Assembly (NCBI GenBank): GCA_022494885.1
Contig: JAGVSM010003552.1
Span: 62,001-126,000, forward strand
DNA length: 64,000 nucleotides
DNA from: Micrasema longulum
Taxonomy: Eukaryota > Arthropoda > Insecta > Trichoptera > Brachycentridae
Direction: 5' to 3'
In this document: one piece after another, positions 47,365-59,232 of the stretch
Layout: every line of letters begins with the position of its first letter
Numbering within the stretch: position 1 is the first letter of the stretch
Translations under genes and position numbers: made by a program
The notes under the pieces: generated by a model
Databases searched by the model: none
What the model saw: the letters and a program-made list of their open reading frames with translations, nothing else
Told to the model about the DNA's origin: nothing

Positions 47365-48194
47365 GTAAGCATTCCAAAGATCTCTTATCTTATATGCGGG
47401 TGAGATTGTTTGTAAGTCAACTTAATGTTTATTAGAAATACATTTCACATCAAGGACCTATTGATTCTGGTGTTTTTAGAGCAGTACCACAGGCATATAA
47501 AAAAAGAAAGAGACCTTGTTTTTAGTGTTGATGCATAATTTTTATTTTTATATTATTAATTTATAATTACATATGTTAGTACAAAATTATTTTATCCATA
47601 TATCTAATGTTTCCTGGCTAAGTAAGATGCTAATTGAGTTCAAACTAGGCAAGAAAAACATTGAATTTGATAAATAAATGTCTAAATGCAAGTCAGCTTT
47701 TATTGCATATTTGAAATGCTCGCAATTACCATTGATCAATATTTCTACGCTTAATTTACTTCTGTACCGATCCCACCAAGAAGAAAGTGAGACCAACGCT
47801 CCTCAGTTTTACACCACCATATTTCCAGGATTCTGGCACAAGGTTAGTAATAATAATAATGTGTTGCAATCTCTATCCTAATCTCTGCAATATCCTGATT
47901 TTGGTACACCAGGTTTTATTAAATAACTTATTTGCAGTAATAAATAATTAAAATTGTCCAACTATGTAATTATGTATATGAATAAATAAAAAAAACAAAC
48001 AGTTAAGCACATATCTACTGTACTGCTACATGAAACTGATTGTATCCCTCTTTTTTTTTATTTGTTAATAATAGACAATGTTTCCATGATTACACTGATT
48101 CTGTATGGTGTTTTTAGATTTGTGCTGAAGCCTGAACTGAGCTAAAAAATTTACTTTAACCCCTTGCTTATCAAAGTTTTGTTTATACTTTCAG

Positions 48195-48813
48195 AGCGAT
48201 GAAGATAAATGCGATGATGTTCCTAAACTCCCCTCCCCCGTAACTCCACTAAATAATAATGTGCACAATTCACACGAAACCAATACAGACTCGGACATGT
48301 TTCCTGACGATCTCAGCCACGACCAAACTCAGAATCAAATCGACGTAAATAGCATTAGGCTCGCTGCCCTCAAGAGAAAATCTGAGGAATTCATCGCCAA
48401 TAATTTTAGTTCTGATATCAGGGACTCCATATTGCCAGAAAAGAGACCCAAGTTCAGAGAGAAACAGATTCTCAACAGGCATAAGATCCCCAATAACTTC
48501 CCCAGAGGAAACATCTCAGTTAAAAACTTCAATACCAAATTGAGGAGTGATATTGTGCCAAATCTTAACATGTTCGATAATCTGAGTAATGATCTCGTAA
48601 ATAAAAAAAATGATAAGGCTAGTCCGTTCCACGAAGTCAGGAACACGTTTTTGGAAAATAACGGAAGGCGTTCCGCGGAGTCTGTAAATGATATCAAATT
48701 GGAAAATGATGAAGATAATGATGATAGCATGCCCAAGTCTGTGATAACGTACGATAAGCATGGGGACAGTGAAAATCAAGCATTTCTGCCTTCCCGAGAA
48801 CTTGAGCAAGATG
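48195..48813 (+). CDS. mod(mdg4): mod(mdg4)-like BTB factor, coding exon 3 (linker)
   Basis: Encodes residues 118-323, opening 'SDEDKCDDVPKLPSPVTPLN'. It is a polar, apparently disordered linker with acidic runs ('NDEDNDDS'-like near the end) and basic clusters 'KRK' (177-179) and 'KRPKFREK' (about 200-207) that could act as nuclear localisation signals. The acceptor is 'ttatactttcag' and the donor 'gtatgt' begins at 48814, leaving one base of a split codon for the alternative last exons. Reading through the donor would add about 22 codons ending at 48881, a possible short intron-retained form. In Drosophila mod(mdg4) the common exons likewise end before many alternative 3' exons. Confidence 0.85.
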
Positions 48814-49583
48814 GTATGTTATTTTATTGTTATTTGCATGATAGTTTAACTCCATCCACATGTTTAATATCTTTTGAGTAGATTTTGTATGTACATATAT
48901 GAATGTATTTAACACATTTTGTATGTCTTAGCACTTATGTATGTTTTGTTTTGGTGTAGTCGCATGATTTTCTACTTGAACATTTGAATTGCTTATTCAT
49001 CCCATATTTTATTCAGTAGTTTAGAATTTTCCATAGTTTCTCGTTTATTTACTAACACTGCATTTTCGGGCGTACCCAAATTGAGGAAAGATGTTATATG
49101 ATTTGTATTTTGTACCTGATGAAACATACGTAAAGGCATTTTCAATTTGTTGTATTACTAATCCCTTTTATAAATTTAACATACTTGTGTAAGTATTCTC
49201 AGGTTATTATTTATTGCGCTTATTATTTTGACTAAATCTCCACATCTTCACATTACACTCACCATATTATGTATGTTCATAATTTTCACTAATTTATTTT
49301 GGGAGGGTCTTCGTTATCTCAACCAGAAAATGCAGTTCCACACTAAAATTTAGACATTTCTTTTGTCCTGTCCATTACGATTGTAATTTCAAGTCTTGAA
49401 ATTTGCTATAAACTCTATTTTCCTAATTACAATAATTGACAAAACGTGGTTTTAAAAATTAAATCGAACGAGAGTTGTGATATAATGAATGTTGTATTTT
49501 GTTAACCTGATTTTGAGTGGTATATTTTTTATAAAGCATCCACGATTTTGGTTAAAAATTGAAAATGCCCCACGTGGTTTCAG
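48814..49583 (+). other. Intron before the zinc-ribbon exon
   Basis: 770 bp from 'gtatgt' to 'gtggtttcag', AT-rich, with no repeats recognised. Confidence 0.75.
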
Positions 49584-49948
49584 ATGGTGCGAACACTGTC
49601 GATATACCGAACATCGGTCGCGCTACGTGGTCCATGACACACTGCAAGCTTACATCGGCCGTTTCGGGTCAGGCTTCATCGGGAGGCCTTCCTTTACCAG
49701 TCCAGATCACGACAGCCATTTTGTCCTCGCCCCAGCACACCATCGTCACCATACCTCAGAAGGAAGACGGTAAGAAGAAGTATCCTCAGCGCTCGTGCAG
49801 ATTTTGTTGGCGGGCGGGGAAGAGGAGAGATACGAGATTCATGTGTCAGCAGTGCTCTGTTCCTCTCTGCAAGACTAACTGCTTTGAACAACATCAGAGT
49901 GAGGGGTTTTTGAATGGATGGAAGGATGAATCTACAGTGGTTCTTTAG
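49584..49948 (+). CDS. mod(mdg4): Alternative last exon A: piggyBac-type cysteine-rich zinc ribbon
   Basis: Joined in phase to 48813 (G+at = Asp), this exon encodes residues 324-444 and a stop. After about 65 residues of Ser/Thr/Pro-rich linker comes 'RSCRFCWRAGKRRDTRFMCQ', then 'QCSVPLCKTNCFEQHQSEGF'. Cysteines at about 395, 398, 411, 414, 419 and 423 and His at 427 give C-x2-C-x12-C-x2-C-x4-C-x3-C-x3-H. This is the layout and wording (GK..DTR..C..C.VPLC...CF...H) of the cysteine-rich DNA-binding tail of piggyBac-family transposases. No transposase catalytic domain is nearby. With its BTB partner exons it would make a 444-residue factor with a transposase-derived DNA-binding end. The acceptor 'gtttcag' and phase match argue for real use; expression is not shown. 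Confidence 0.8.
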
Positions 49949-50065
49949 ATTTCTTTCCTTTGTCTATAATCAACACCGATCATTATGCGTCGCAAGAAAA
50001 AACTTTGTATGTTTTCAATTAAATTGTTTTACGAGAACAATAATTTTAAATGTCATTCAAATTTG
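49949..50065 (+). other. 3' region after the zinc-ribbon exon
   Basis: AT-rich sequence with no canonical AATAAA before the SINE at 50070; an 'attaaa' variant occurs near 50250. Confidence 0.3.
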
Positions 50066-50069
50066 AACA

Positions 50070-50225
50070 TGGTTATGGTCCCACGGGAATGCTACGGACC
50101 CATTGGATTAGAGATCTGCGGTTCAAGCCCCGTTCTTCCACAGCTTGAATTCCTTTTCTATCTGTGGAATATTTACAACTTTGTGAAAAAGGGCCCAAAA
50201 TTAAAATATTTAGACATAGTTTAAG
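50070..50225 (+). repeat. tRNA-derived SINE, family C
   Basis: 'atggttatggtcccacggga' with B-box-like 'gcggttcaagccccgttc', then body 'ttccttttctatctgtggaat' and tail 'aaattaaaatatttagacat' follow the family C order seen at 21463-21652. Confidence 0.7.
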
Positions 50226-50524
50226 AAAATGCATAATTTCTTTTTAAATTAAATTATGACACAACACATGTGCAATACTCATAAACATTATTTCCGTTTT
50301 ATTATCGGCAAGCCCTCGCATATTGCCCAAGATGCTCACCTTTTGCTCAGGGGCTCTGATTTCATTTCCCAGTGATATCAGAAATATTGAAGGTGATTTT
50401 TTTAAAGCCTGGGTGCACCGTGTGACCCTATTACATAAACAAACAAAATACTTGTTAAAGTATAAAATGATGCTTAATATGTGAGGACATATTTTATACA
50501 CGTAGAACATTAAAAGTGTTCAGG

Positions 50525-51640
50525 ATATGTCGTCTATTCAATTCTGAACTATCCCAAACGCCAAAACATAAAATGTACAGAGCAATTTTTTCTTCACAAA
50601 CGATACTTTCCAAAATATTGTAAACAACATGTTATTGTAAAATTGTTAAAAGTGAGAGAATCCTGTGAAGAATTCAAAGTATAATTGCCTTTCAAGAGTA
50701 TTCTAGCGGTTTAGGATAGTTAAGATGAATGATCTTGAGTGTTTGGCGTTGAGGATAAACGGAAATTATTGAATACAGCAAGGAATGTAATTTCACCGAG
50801 AATCATATTCTGTAAAAAAAAAAGCATTATGAAAAATTGGCATTTTGTTTAGTTCAGAATTCTGAAGTCATAAGAAAGAAGGACGTATCTAACATTTTTT
50901 TCAAAAATGAGTTAAATATATATCGGAATCAGGAAAAAAATATGCATCTACTAAAAATATATCTATCTTCCTAAATAACCGCAACCCTATTATTTTAACT
51001 AATAAATGAGACTTAACTGCAAAAAGTCTTGAAGATTACTAAATATAAAAGGCTGTTCTGACTTATACAATTATTAAAGACTGATTAAAATACTTATTTT
51101 TTCTTCTATTCCGTTTTTAAAAACATCTGAAATTAATGTACCTGCTCGTATTCAATTAAATTTAAGATCTGCTGGTAATTTCGAAGTTAATTGATTATTA
51201 GGTCGGCATTACTAGTTTGAAAAACAGTAAATGGCCAGTAACGTCTATTTCATTTAGTTGAGTAGAATCAATTGGTATATTAACACTAAAAAAGAAAGTC
51301 GTTTACTTAATTAATAAATAAAAAGGGCGTTTCTAGCTAGAAACGTCATTTCATTGAAGTATAACATATTTTCTTGTATTTTTTTTTACTAAAAAGAAGA
51401 TGAGAATGTTAATTTTGAATTATATATAACGTAATATTTATTAAAATTAAAACATATGTTCCGCTATGGCAAACCATAATACATACTGTCGCATAATAAT
51501 ATTCTTAATTTTTGTAGTATTTATCACACAGCAAATTTTTCAATCTCAGAGCTACAAAATATTTATTTTCTTCGTTTTTTGTTTTATGTAGAAACGTCCT
51601 TTCTTATGACGGCAGAATTGAATAGACGATGTCGTAGTAT
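50525..51640. repeat. Candidate transposon bounded by inverted repeats
   Basis: 'tcgtctattcaattctg' near 50530 is inverted near 51618 ('cagaattgaatagacga'). The next inner part of the right end ('gtcataagaaaggacgt' in complement) recurs at about 50866 with two extra bases, as if the left arm had been split by an insertion. A perfect 18-bp palindrome lies at 51328-51345. No transposase was recognised. Confidence 0.5.
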
Positions 51641-51659
51641 TAGGACTCTTCGTCACTAA

Positions 51660-52620
51660 GAGAAATGCAAAATATTCATTTTTACGAAACGATACATCTT
51701 TTGACTATTACTGACCACTCACTCCGTATTGTCTACAGTAAACACATTAAGCATTGACATGTAAGAATGTTCTTCCACAAAAGAAAAGCTATTTTACAAC
51801 ACATGTTTTGTTGAAATATAACATACCAATGTTTTTCCTGCGGTGCATTACATTACTTAAATATAAACCAACATTTTTGTATAAACAACCAATGGAATAT
51901 CCATAGATTTTTGTCTACAGTATAAGCATAATACCACATAATACATATATAATATTGTTTAGGCAGTAGGCGTTTGTAAGATTTTTGGGAAAAAAAAACA
52001 TGTGTTCTAATACTCCATATGAAATAAAGTTTATGGCCAGCAATGAAACTGGTGGTTTATTGCCAGCAATGAAGATGGTGCTTATAAAGTACCTATCTCA
52101 AATTAAATATTACATATTTTGCATTTAAAAATAAAATGTATTTTCATTGTGCCATTTTTTAGATTATGAATTTGTTGCACACCAACTAAAATATATTTAC
52201 ATGCACTAAGTCTTAGATTTATTTACTTAATATTATAATTATTATAAGAATACCAATAAACATGATACGCTGCCTTTTTAAGAATATATTATTATACTAT
52301 AAGAAACGATAAAGAAATATGTATAAGATAATAATTGTGTAGAAATTTTTGATGAAACGAAATACCAAATTTTGAGGTTGATGATATTTTTATAATTAAT
52401 CTTTTACATAAACTTTTCGTACTTGCATAAATATTTTTATATAAATACTTTGAGACTATATTATACATTTATATTCATTGAAAGAATGTTAGTATTTTAC
52501 AAGATTAAAAATACGAGGCGTGATAAAACAAGGATGGAATTCTTCACTTTTTTTCATTTTGAGTGATACGCACTTACTGTTTATTTGGTACTTTTTCCGG
52601 ACAGCAAAGATAATGAATTA
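51660..52620. other. AT-rich intronic sequence
   Basis: Only a small two-copy repeat of 'gccagcaatgaa' near 52035-52070 was noted. Confidence 0.4.
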
Positions 52621-52631
52621 TTTTAATTAAC

Positions 52632-52815
52632 AATGAGAAAGTTCAGTGCTATGAGAAATTTGATATAAAAATGTATTTTGTGTTCAGTAAAAATTAGAGC
52701 ATTTAATTGTATGGCAAAGTTTCTCAAAAATAGATAATAAAAATTAACTATGTTACAAGTTCTTAAGAATCAACCAACGATAGAGTCTTGTGATTGATTT
52801 CCGGTATCTGTTGAC
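52632..52815 (-). repeat. MITE family F, one half
   Basis: 'aaagttcagtgctatgagaa', 'taaaaattagagcatttaat' and 'aatcaaccaacgatagagtc' match the family end and inner part in reverse orientation. The other half is missing. Confidence 0.75.
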
Positions 52816-52854
52816 TTATGTGAAGTTAGTTTTGCATCACCTAGTGGTGAATTG

Positions 52855-52905
52855 GTTCATCCGGATAAATCTCACCCACGTGATAAAGGTTTCAGCTTTT
52901 TTATG
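52855..52905 (-). repeat. 385-bp repeat family D, short fragment
   Basis: 'ccggataaatctcacccacg' and 'tgataaaggtttcagct' match the complement of the 'gggtgagattcat' part of the monomer. Confidence 0.5.
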
Positions 52906-52909
52906 ATGA

Positions 52910-54270
52910 TGTACCGCCATTTACGCTTTGAAACCCTAGCAGTTGTCGATAGTATTTTCGTTTCTCTATCCATCTATACATCCAACACATTTCAGACTAA
53001 TGGTGGAGATTGCCATCTTTGTTTTAATACGCCTCATATGATTATGCATTGATAATATGTATTATTGATGTTAAAATGTAATATTTTCATAATTCATAAT
53101 TCATAGTCTATCAAGTAGCTCCAAGAAAAAAAAATGGCTTCTAATTTTCGTAAAATGAAACTTAAATTTTTAATATTGCTTAGTGTTATAAGTAATTTTT
53201 TAAAAGTCTTGAAAAATCGGTGATACATATACAAAACAGTGCCAAATTATGTTGGAAATAAAATTATTTACCCACATAATAATATTATGGAATTAGATAA
53301 TTTGCTTAAGATATATATTTTTTATTACGTATCTACAAAATGAGCATTTGCTATTAAATTGTGAAAGCAATAATTAAGAATATTGTGAACCTGTGCACTG
53401 ATTTAGCAAAAAAAATGCAACTTTTACTTAACTGCCATAATGTACTTTTTAGGATAGACAGAAAAACCCTTACTTAGAATGACTTAAACAAATATGTCTT
53501 CATTTTAAAATATGAATATGTTGTCGAATTGTTTTGTGATCTGATATCTTCTACTCAAATAAGGTGCTAAGATTAAAGTCGTTACGATTAAATTAATATT
53601 AGATTGTTTCAGATTTCAGAAATGGTATTGTGAACAGATCTTTGGTTGACAATTTTGCTAGTCTAACTTGGTTTACAAAGGTATTAAAATGTTTTTAAAA
53701 AATTAGATTTTTTTTTACGCACCAGAATTTTTTCATTAGTCTGTTTTCTCATAACACACCTAACATTTAAAAAGTTACTATTTTTAAATTATCTAACACT
53801 TTATTCTAAAATTTACATTTCATACATAATTTAGATGAAAGTTTATGTTTGTATTTGAAAATCTACCGCACATGTTTGAAAATTCTCTGTTTATATGCCT
53901 ATAAATTTTTAGTTAAGATTTTAACGATATTGATGTCTAGTACCAAATGGCTTCTTTGTCGGATGTTCGTATACATGCTGAAGTATACCAGCCCCAATGG
54001 CCAAAACGCTTCATGCATGGGGGTTCTGTATTCTATTCCCTGCACGATCATATAAATAATGTGATTTTTATCATTTTCTGAAAAAAAACCTTTTTTTGTT
54101 GAAACTTGAGATGCACCCGAGCACAGTCGAACATTATCCAACACAATTCAACACGAATGCAGGTTTCGGCCGAGTCGGAGTTTGGGCTTATTTTTGGCCG
54201 AAACCAAAACTTCGGTCGGTCACCAACAAATAGTTGATCAAAGTTTGTTCACAATAGGGAAATATATATA
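52910..54270. other. AT-rich intronic sequence
   Basis: No gene recognised. A 10-bp inverted pair 'ggtttcggcc/ggccgaaacc' lies at about 54161-54205. Confidence 0.4.
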
Positions 54271-54274
54271 TATA

Positions 54275-54570
54275 TATTTTTCAATTTTAAATTAATAAGG
54301 GTCTACGAAATACTGCAGAGTAAAAAAAATAAATTTATTGTACTTATTAGTGGCATAAATAATATTTTTTAATTTATAATTTTAAATTCCCGCAAGCATG
54401 GTCATTGCATTGGCTACGCCCCTAATACGATTAATTCTAGCCCTGATTTGGCTAAATTTTAAACTCTGTTTGTGACCATTTAAATTTAAATAGAGCATTG
54501 TCAAATCTTGACTTCACAATTGTCAAGGCCAAACATGTCGCATTTTTGTAAATTAATATTTTTTAAACAA
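54275..54570 (+). repeat. Unclassified dispersed repeat family E, copy 3
   Basis: 'taagggtctacgaaatactg', 'cattgcattggctacgcccc', 'gtgaccatttaaatttaaat' and 'cttgacttcacaattgtcaa' match 21670-21965 in order; this is the longest copy. Confidence 0.75.
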
Positions 54571-54574
54571 TTTC

Positions 54575-55475
54575 ATTAAAAAAATTATCAATGAAAACAT
54601 TTCTCACACAATATCCACATTGATTTTATCCATTATTGATAAAACAATTTCGTTGCTTGTGGGGCCAAGTTAGACAGAAAATTACCAATTTTGACGTATT
54701 CTAGTTAAGGGGCTTTCTACAATGATTACATTTTGAATATTTAGTTTTATGTGTAAGACAATAATAGGCCTACTGAAATGTCAATATTTAGCAATAGTGC
54801 ATTTAAAACTTAATATTTTTGAACCATTCTTTAATGTACATGTAATTTACCATGAAATTCCACCACAAATGCCGCCATGCATTTAATAAATCTGAAATTA
54901 TTTTGATAATTAAAATAATAAGCATTTATCTATATTTGTCGTACTGTAAATTACAGTAAACCTATTAACAATTATTATTATTTGAAAATTGCATTCAATT
55001 TATATTTGCTCAGATAATATTACTATAGTTTAGTGGATTGTTTCTCAATTGATCTCATTTCTATGCAATATTGCAGCCATTGTAATAGTGTCATTTAAAT
55101 TTTTAATGTGAGTTTGTGTTTTTATTCTTGTACGAGGTATAGTGTATTTTGAAACTTGTATTTTATTTAATAATTGTCTATTACACATTTAACAACATGC
55201 ACACTCTTCATTACACATAATGGTATATACAAAAAATATACTTAAAACCAAGTATTTTAAATTCATACTTTTTATACCGGCATTTAATTATTATTCTTCG
55301 ATTTTATATTAATTTATAAACATACAATTATCCACATCCCATGACAATAAATAATGTGCAAAATCAATTCATAAAACATTTTTTTACTACCAAATCTTGA
55401 GTCAGTATAATATTTACTACCAGTTTCGCCTTGCGAGCAAAATCATTATTTTAATGTTTTAATGCTTCGAAAGCA
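54575..55475. other. AT-rich intronic sequence
   Basis: No recognisable feature. Confidence 0.4.
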
Positions 55476-55479
55476 CTTA

Positions 55480-56440
55480 TACCACCTTGATCAAAAAGTT
55501 TTACAAATGGTCACCGCGTAGCATTCTTGTTTGTCCAATTTTAATTATTATAGTTAAGTTGGTATGACTGTCATTGACATTCCCACCAAAGTTTAGCGAG
55601 TGCGGCGACCTTTTTTTGGCTTGACTTTATGTTATTGTGAAGAGCAAATACCAGAATTATGGAGAGCCAACTAATGCATCTCACATCACAAAAACACACC
55701 ATCTCAAATGCCATTATTATCCGTTATTTGTTTGGCCAAAGTAACACAATTTGCCTGATCTGGCTCCGTGTGACTTCATTCTCTTCAATCGACTCAAGAA
55801 ATTGCTTCGGGAAACGCGTTTTGAAAGCCCAGAAGAGATAATGAAAAAATCCAAAAAGCCATACTGAAAATTGGGTACTTGCTAAAAATGTTTCAAATAC
55901 TGGATCAAAACACATAGGTGCGATGCAGTAGATTGGGATTACTTTGAAGGAAAAAATAGTTGATCTAGATCAGGTCTGGGCAAACTGTAAGCCGCATTCG
56001 ACCCGATTCGCATTTTTGTGCGGCGTGCGAGCCATAATCGTAAATCTGGAAAAATCTATCTAAAAAGATACATCTCAGTGATGTGAAGTGTTAGTGTTAT
56101 TATATAGGTAGTGTGCCCTTTCGTTGGGAATAAAAGTAATGTGCAATTCACTAACTCCGCTAACTCTATCATCCGCTATTTACAAAATTACCAAGCCAGT
56201 TCTATTAAGTTCTATTCTTATTAAATGGTTAGTTTAATAACTCTAATGAGAATGACTTTTTTTGTATTGAAATTCCGTTTTATGACTATAAATATTATTT
56301 TCCTTGCGGCCCGTTGTTCGTTTTCAATTCCCGGCGCTGCCCTTCATTTGAAAAGTTTGCATGGGCCTGATCTAGATTAATAAAGGTGTATTTACAAATA
56401 TTCTAATAAATCCCTGGAACTTTTTAATAGATGAGGCTTA
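55480..56440 (+). mobile_element. Decayed mariner transposon, interrupted by a hAT-type element
   Basis: The ends 'ccttgatcaaaaagtt' (55486) and, inverted, 'aactttttaatagatgagg' (about 56419) are plausible terminal repeats. Between them the plus strand retains the C-terminal catalytic part of a mariner transposase: 'DLAPCDFILFNRLKKLL', 'RETRFESPEEIMKKSKK', 'KCFKYWIK' and 'DYFEGKN' in shifting frames. This matches the mariner pattern PDLAPCDFFLF..LK..L.G.RF. Most of the N-terminal half is gone, and stops and frameshifts abound. The ending is pushed apart by the insertion at 55965-56383. Confidence 0.8.
55965..56383. mobile_element. hAT-type nonautonomous element with 8-bp target duplication
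   Basis: Begins 'caggtctgggcaaactgtaa' after 'atctagat' and ends 'gtttgcatgggcctg' followed by 'atctagat'. The 8-bp duplication is perfect. The inverted ends (CAGG.C.GGCAAAC type, with gcggcc/ggccgc-rich sequence further in) resemble widespread animal hAT-derived elements. No coding capacity. Confidence 0.85.
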
Positions 56441-56444
56441 TCTA

Positions 56445-57450
56445 ATACACACAAATAAAATAATCTCAGCTTTTTCCCGTTTTCCGGGGACAATTGCAGA
56501 TGTCATTGCTCCTTCATTGTAACAATAATACATTATCATTTATTCTTTTACATATTTAATACATAGTAAAATTTTCGGTTGTATTTGAGATTTCTCCATA
56601 TTATAAGTAAATATGTATGTATTTTCTAGTGTTTTAGTCAGTAAAGTGTGATTTTTTTTACATTAGCATTAATTAATATTTAAACTTATGACGAAAAACA
56701 TTATTGAGATTAATAAATTTTGATATTATGAATTTTGTATACACTTGTGAATTATGTACATGTCCTGTTTTTTAAGAATCTTGAAATTCTCAGCCAATGT
56801 GAAAATGAGGGAAATTATTACTTATAATGCAACAAAAGCAATTTGTTGAAAGCAATCTTACACATGTATATCTTTATTATTTTATATTGCTTATTTTTTT
56901 GCGTGTGCGTGATCATTTTTTTAAATGTAAGTTTTTATTATGTACTGAAATGCATGACATTTCTTAAATATTATTATAGCTTTTATTTTTGATTTTCGGT
57001 CAAAAATACCAAATATTATTTTACTTTTGATGCGAGAGTGTTTAAATCAGTAGAATAAAGTTGGTACTAATGATTTTTATCTATAAAACAGCGAAGCTTC
57101 TACGCTTTCGTTTCTTTTAATTTTTGCTACACTTCCCAATCTTACACACTATTGAAACAAATTTAAGTTGTATTGCGAGTTCTTATTTTATATACACTTG
57201 TGATTCTAAACAATTATTATAATTCAGTTTAATTCTTGCTATCGATTGCCATAAATTTAAAAAAATATAGTTTTCTCTCAGTAATCCGCCACCCTAAAAA
57301 CCAGGCAAGCTTCCCATTAGTTAAAACAACTAATTATAGTACATACATTCAAAATATTGTCAAATTTTAAACAGGTGTTTAGTAAAAATAGTTTTTTTGA
57401 GGAATTTGTGTGAGGATTTGAGTGTATTAGCTGCAGTCTGACAAAAGGGA
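56445..57450. other. AT-rich intronic sequence
   Basis: No recognisable feature. Confidence 0.4.
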
Positions 57451-57454
57451 AATG

Positions 57455-57575
57455 TCACCTTTTTTTTACAATTTTAAATTAATAAGGGTCTATGAAATAC
57501 TGTCGAGTAAAAAATATTTTCTACTATTTATTGGTAGCATAAAAAATATTTTTAAATTTATAATTTTCTTTTCGA
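57455..57575 (+). repeat. Unclassified dispersed repeat family E, fragment
   Basis: 'aataagggtctatgaaatac' followed by 'tgtcgagtaaaaaatatttt' matches the start of 54275-54570 and 21670-21965. Confidence 0.65.
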
Positions 57576-57579
57576 TTTG

Positions 57580-58200
57580 AAAGCAAAAATAACATCAGAT
57601 TATAGTAGTTATAAGATAATCGAGTGGCGGATTACTGAGAGAGTACTATATCTGTTTGAATAAATTTTATAAAAAAAGAAAGAAAAATCAAATTAATTAA
57701 AGATATAATGAACTTATTAATTTTTGCCATGTCTTCGTGATTTTGTAGAATTATGAACTATTTAAAATATTTTATCTGCCTAGTTAAAAATTATTTGGGA
57801 TTGTGACCGTTTTCTTTATCATATTAATACTTTTACACTGTGCTTACTTATACCACTGATTTTTACATCCTTGTATGTGTTTGAAATTATAGTGCTTCTT
57901 TCTTTTGATCTCTGAAGAATTGGAAAAAAAATGTTTTTAAAAATTTGTTTGTAGTTCTCTTTTTGTACCCCAATATACTTATCGTCGCCTGCAATACCGC
58001 ATAACCTGTCTTTAAAGAAAATATTTTACTGCAATAAATTCACTACAGGGACTAAGAGCTGTTAGTTTAAAATTATTGATATTTTTACTATAATTTATGA
58101 TAGTTTTTATGATACTCCAGCAGTATTTTTGGTTAATAAAAATTGTTAGTAATATATGTATTAACAGAACGCTTTTTAGGTTCCCCTGACAAAAAAATTA
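57580..58200. other. AT-rich intronic sequence
   Basis: No recognisable feature. Confidence 0.4.
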
Positions 58201-58204
58201 ATTA

Positions 58205-58594
58205 GGAAGTTCAGTGGTTTTAAATTTAAAAAAAAATTGTTAACAGACTATCGAATAAAGCCAAAAAAAATTTTATGTATCGTATTATCATTGCTTTGAT
58301 TTTTTAAAGTTTTGTAATTACTCCGTCCACGATGTCACAAATTGTCGGTGAGTTGAGCTGACATTTAAAAAGAAAACCCCATATGTATGAAAACACGCAT
58401 AGTTGATTGGCTATTGTAAACAGCCGTTGAACAGAACCTATGATATTTTAAAGCAGTTCTTTTTTTATCAAATTGTATTTTTATTAATTTTATCGTACAT
58501 TTTTGAGAAACTTCGCCTTCAAATTAAATGCTTTAATTTTTACTGCATGTAAGAAAACATTTTTATATCCAATTTCCCGTAGCACTGACCTTCC
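58205..58594 (+). mobile_element. MITE family F, full-length copy
   Basis: Ends 'ggaagttcagtgg' and 'gcactgaccttcc' form the terminal inverted repeat; length 390 bp. Inner blocks are shared with 44524-44911. Confidence 0.85.
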
Positions 58595-58599
58595 ACGTT

Positions 58600-59230
58600 G
58601 ATAGTTACGCGGTATTACAGTATCACTGACGATATGTTTGACAAAAATATCTAATAAGTTTTTAAATTATAGGGGCACGGAACACATCATATCTTTTGTT
58701 TAACAAAAGTGTATATTTTATATGCCAGTAATGTATTTTTACATTACCATTGAATATGATAGTGGTCAAGTAAATATCAGTAACCTTTTCATTTCATTTT
58801 TACTGTCTTTTGCACTTGTTATTTCTCAATTTTATTTTGATATTACGCTGATGATGAAAGATAATGATGAATGAAGAGGATGTGAGGTATGTACGTGCCC
58901 TTAGAAAAAAACTTTGATATTTTTCTATAACCATTTTGAACAAATTTTGAGGCTATTTTTTCTTGAAATAATTTATATGTACTCTCTTTACCTAAAAGGT
59001 ATATATATATCCTCATCTCTTTGAATTATATAAAATAAACAATATAATATTGTGTATATTAAACACAATGACAATTTTGTCTTTATTTATGATGTGCAAA
59101 TAAAAATTTTACATTTTTGTATAAATATTTTTTTCAATTACACCTCTGACCTGATCTTCAAAGTAAAAGTTTTTATCTTGCATTTCAGGTATGTAAATAT
59201 TTCACTACTTTATTAACATTTTTAGCTATA
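58600..59230. other. AT-rich intronic sequence
   Basis: No recognisable feature. Confidence 0.4.
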
Positions 59231-59232
59231 TA

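Noticed and set aside
47678..47842. Extra coding exon between BTB exon 2 and the linker exon ('FYTTIFPGFWHK' with a good donor at 47843)
   Set aside because: A phase-0 acceptor exists at 47791 but has a poor upstream tract, the peptide resembles nothing in the family, and exon 2 joins exon 3 in phase without it.
48270..48915. Several long minus-strand frames opposite BTB exon 3
   Set aside because: They are antisense shadows of the real exon.
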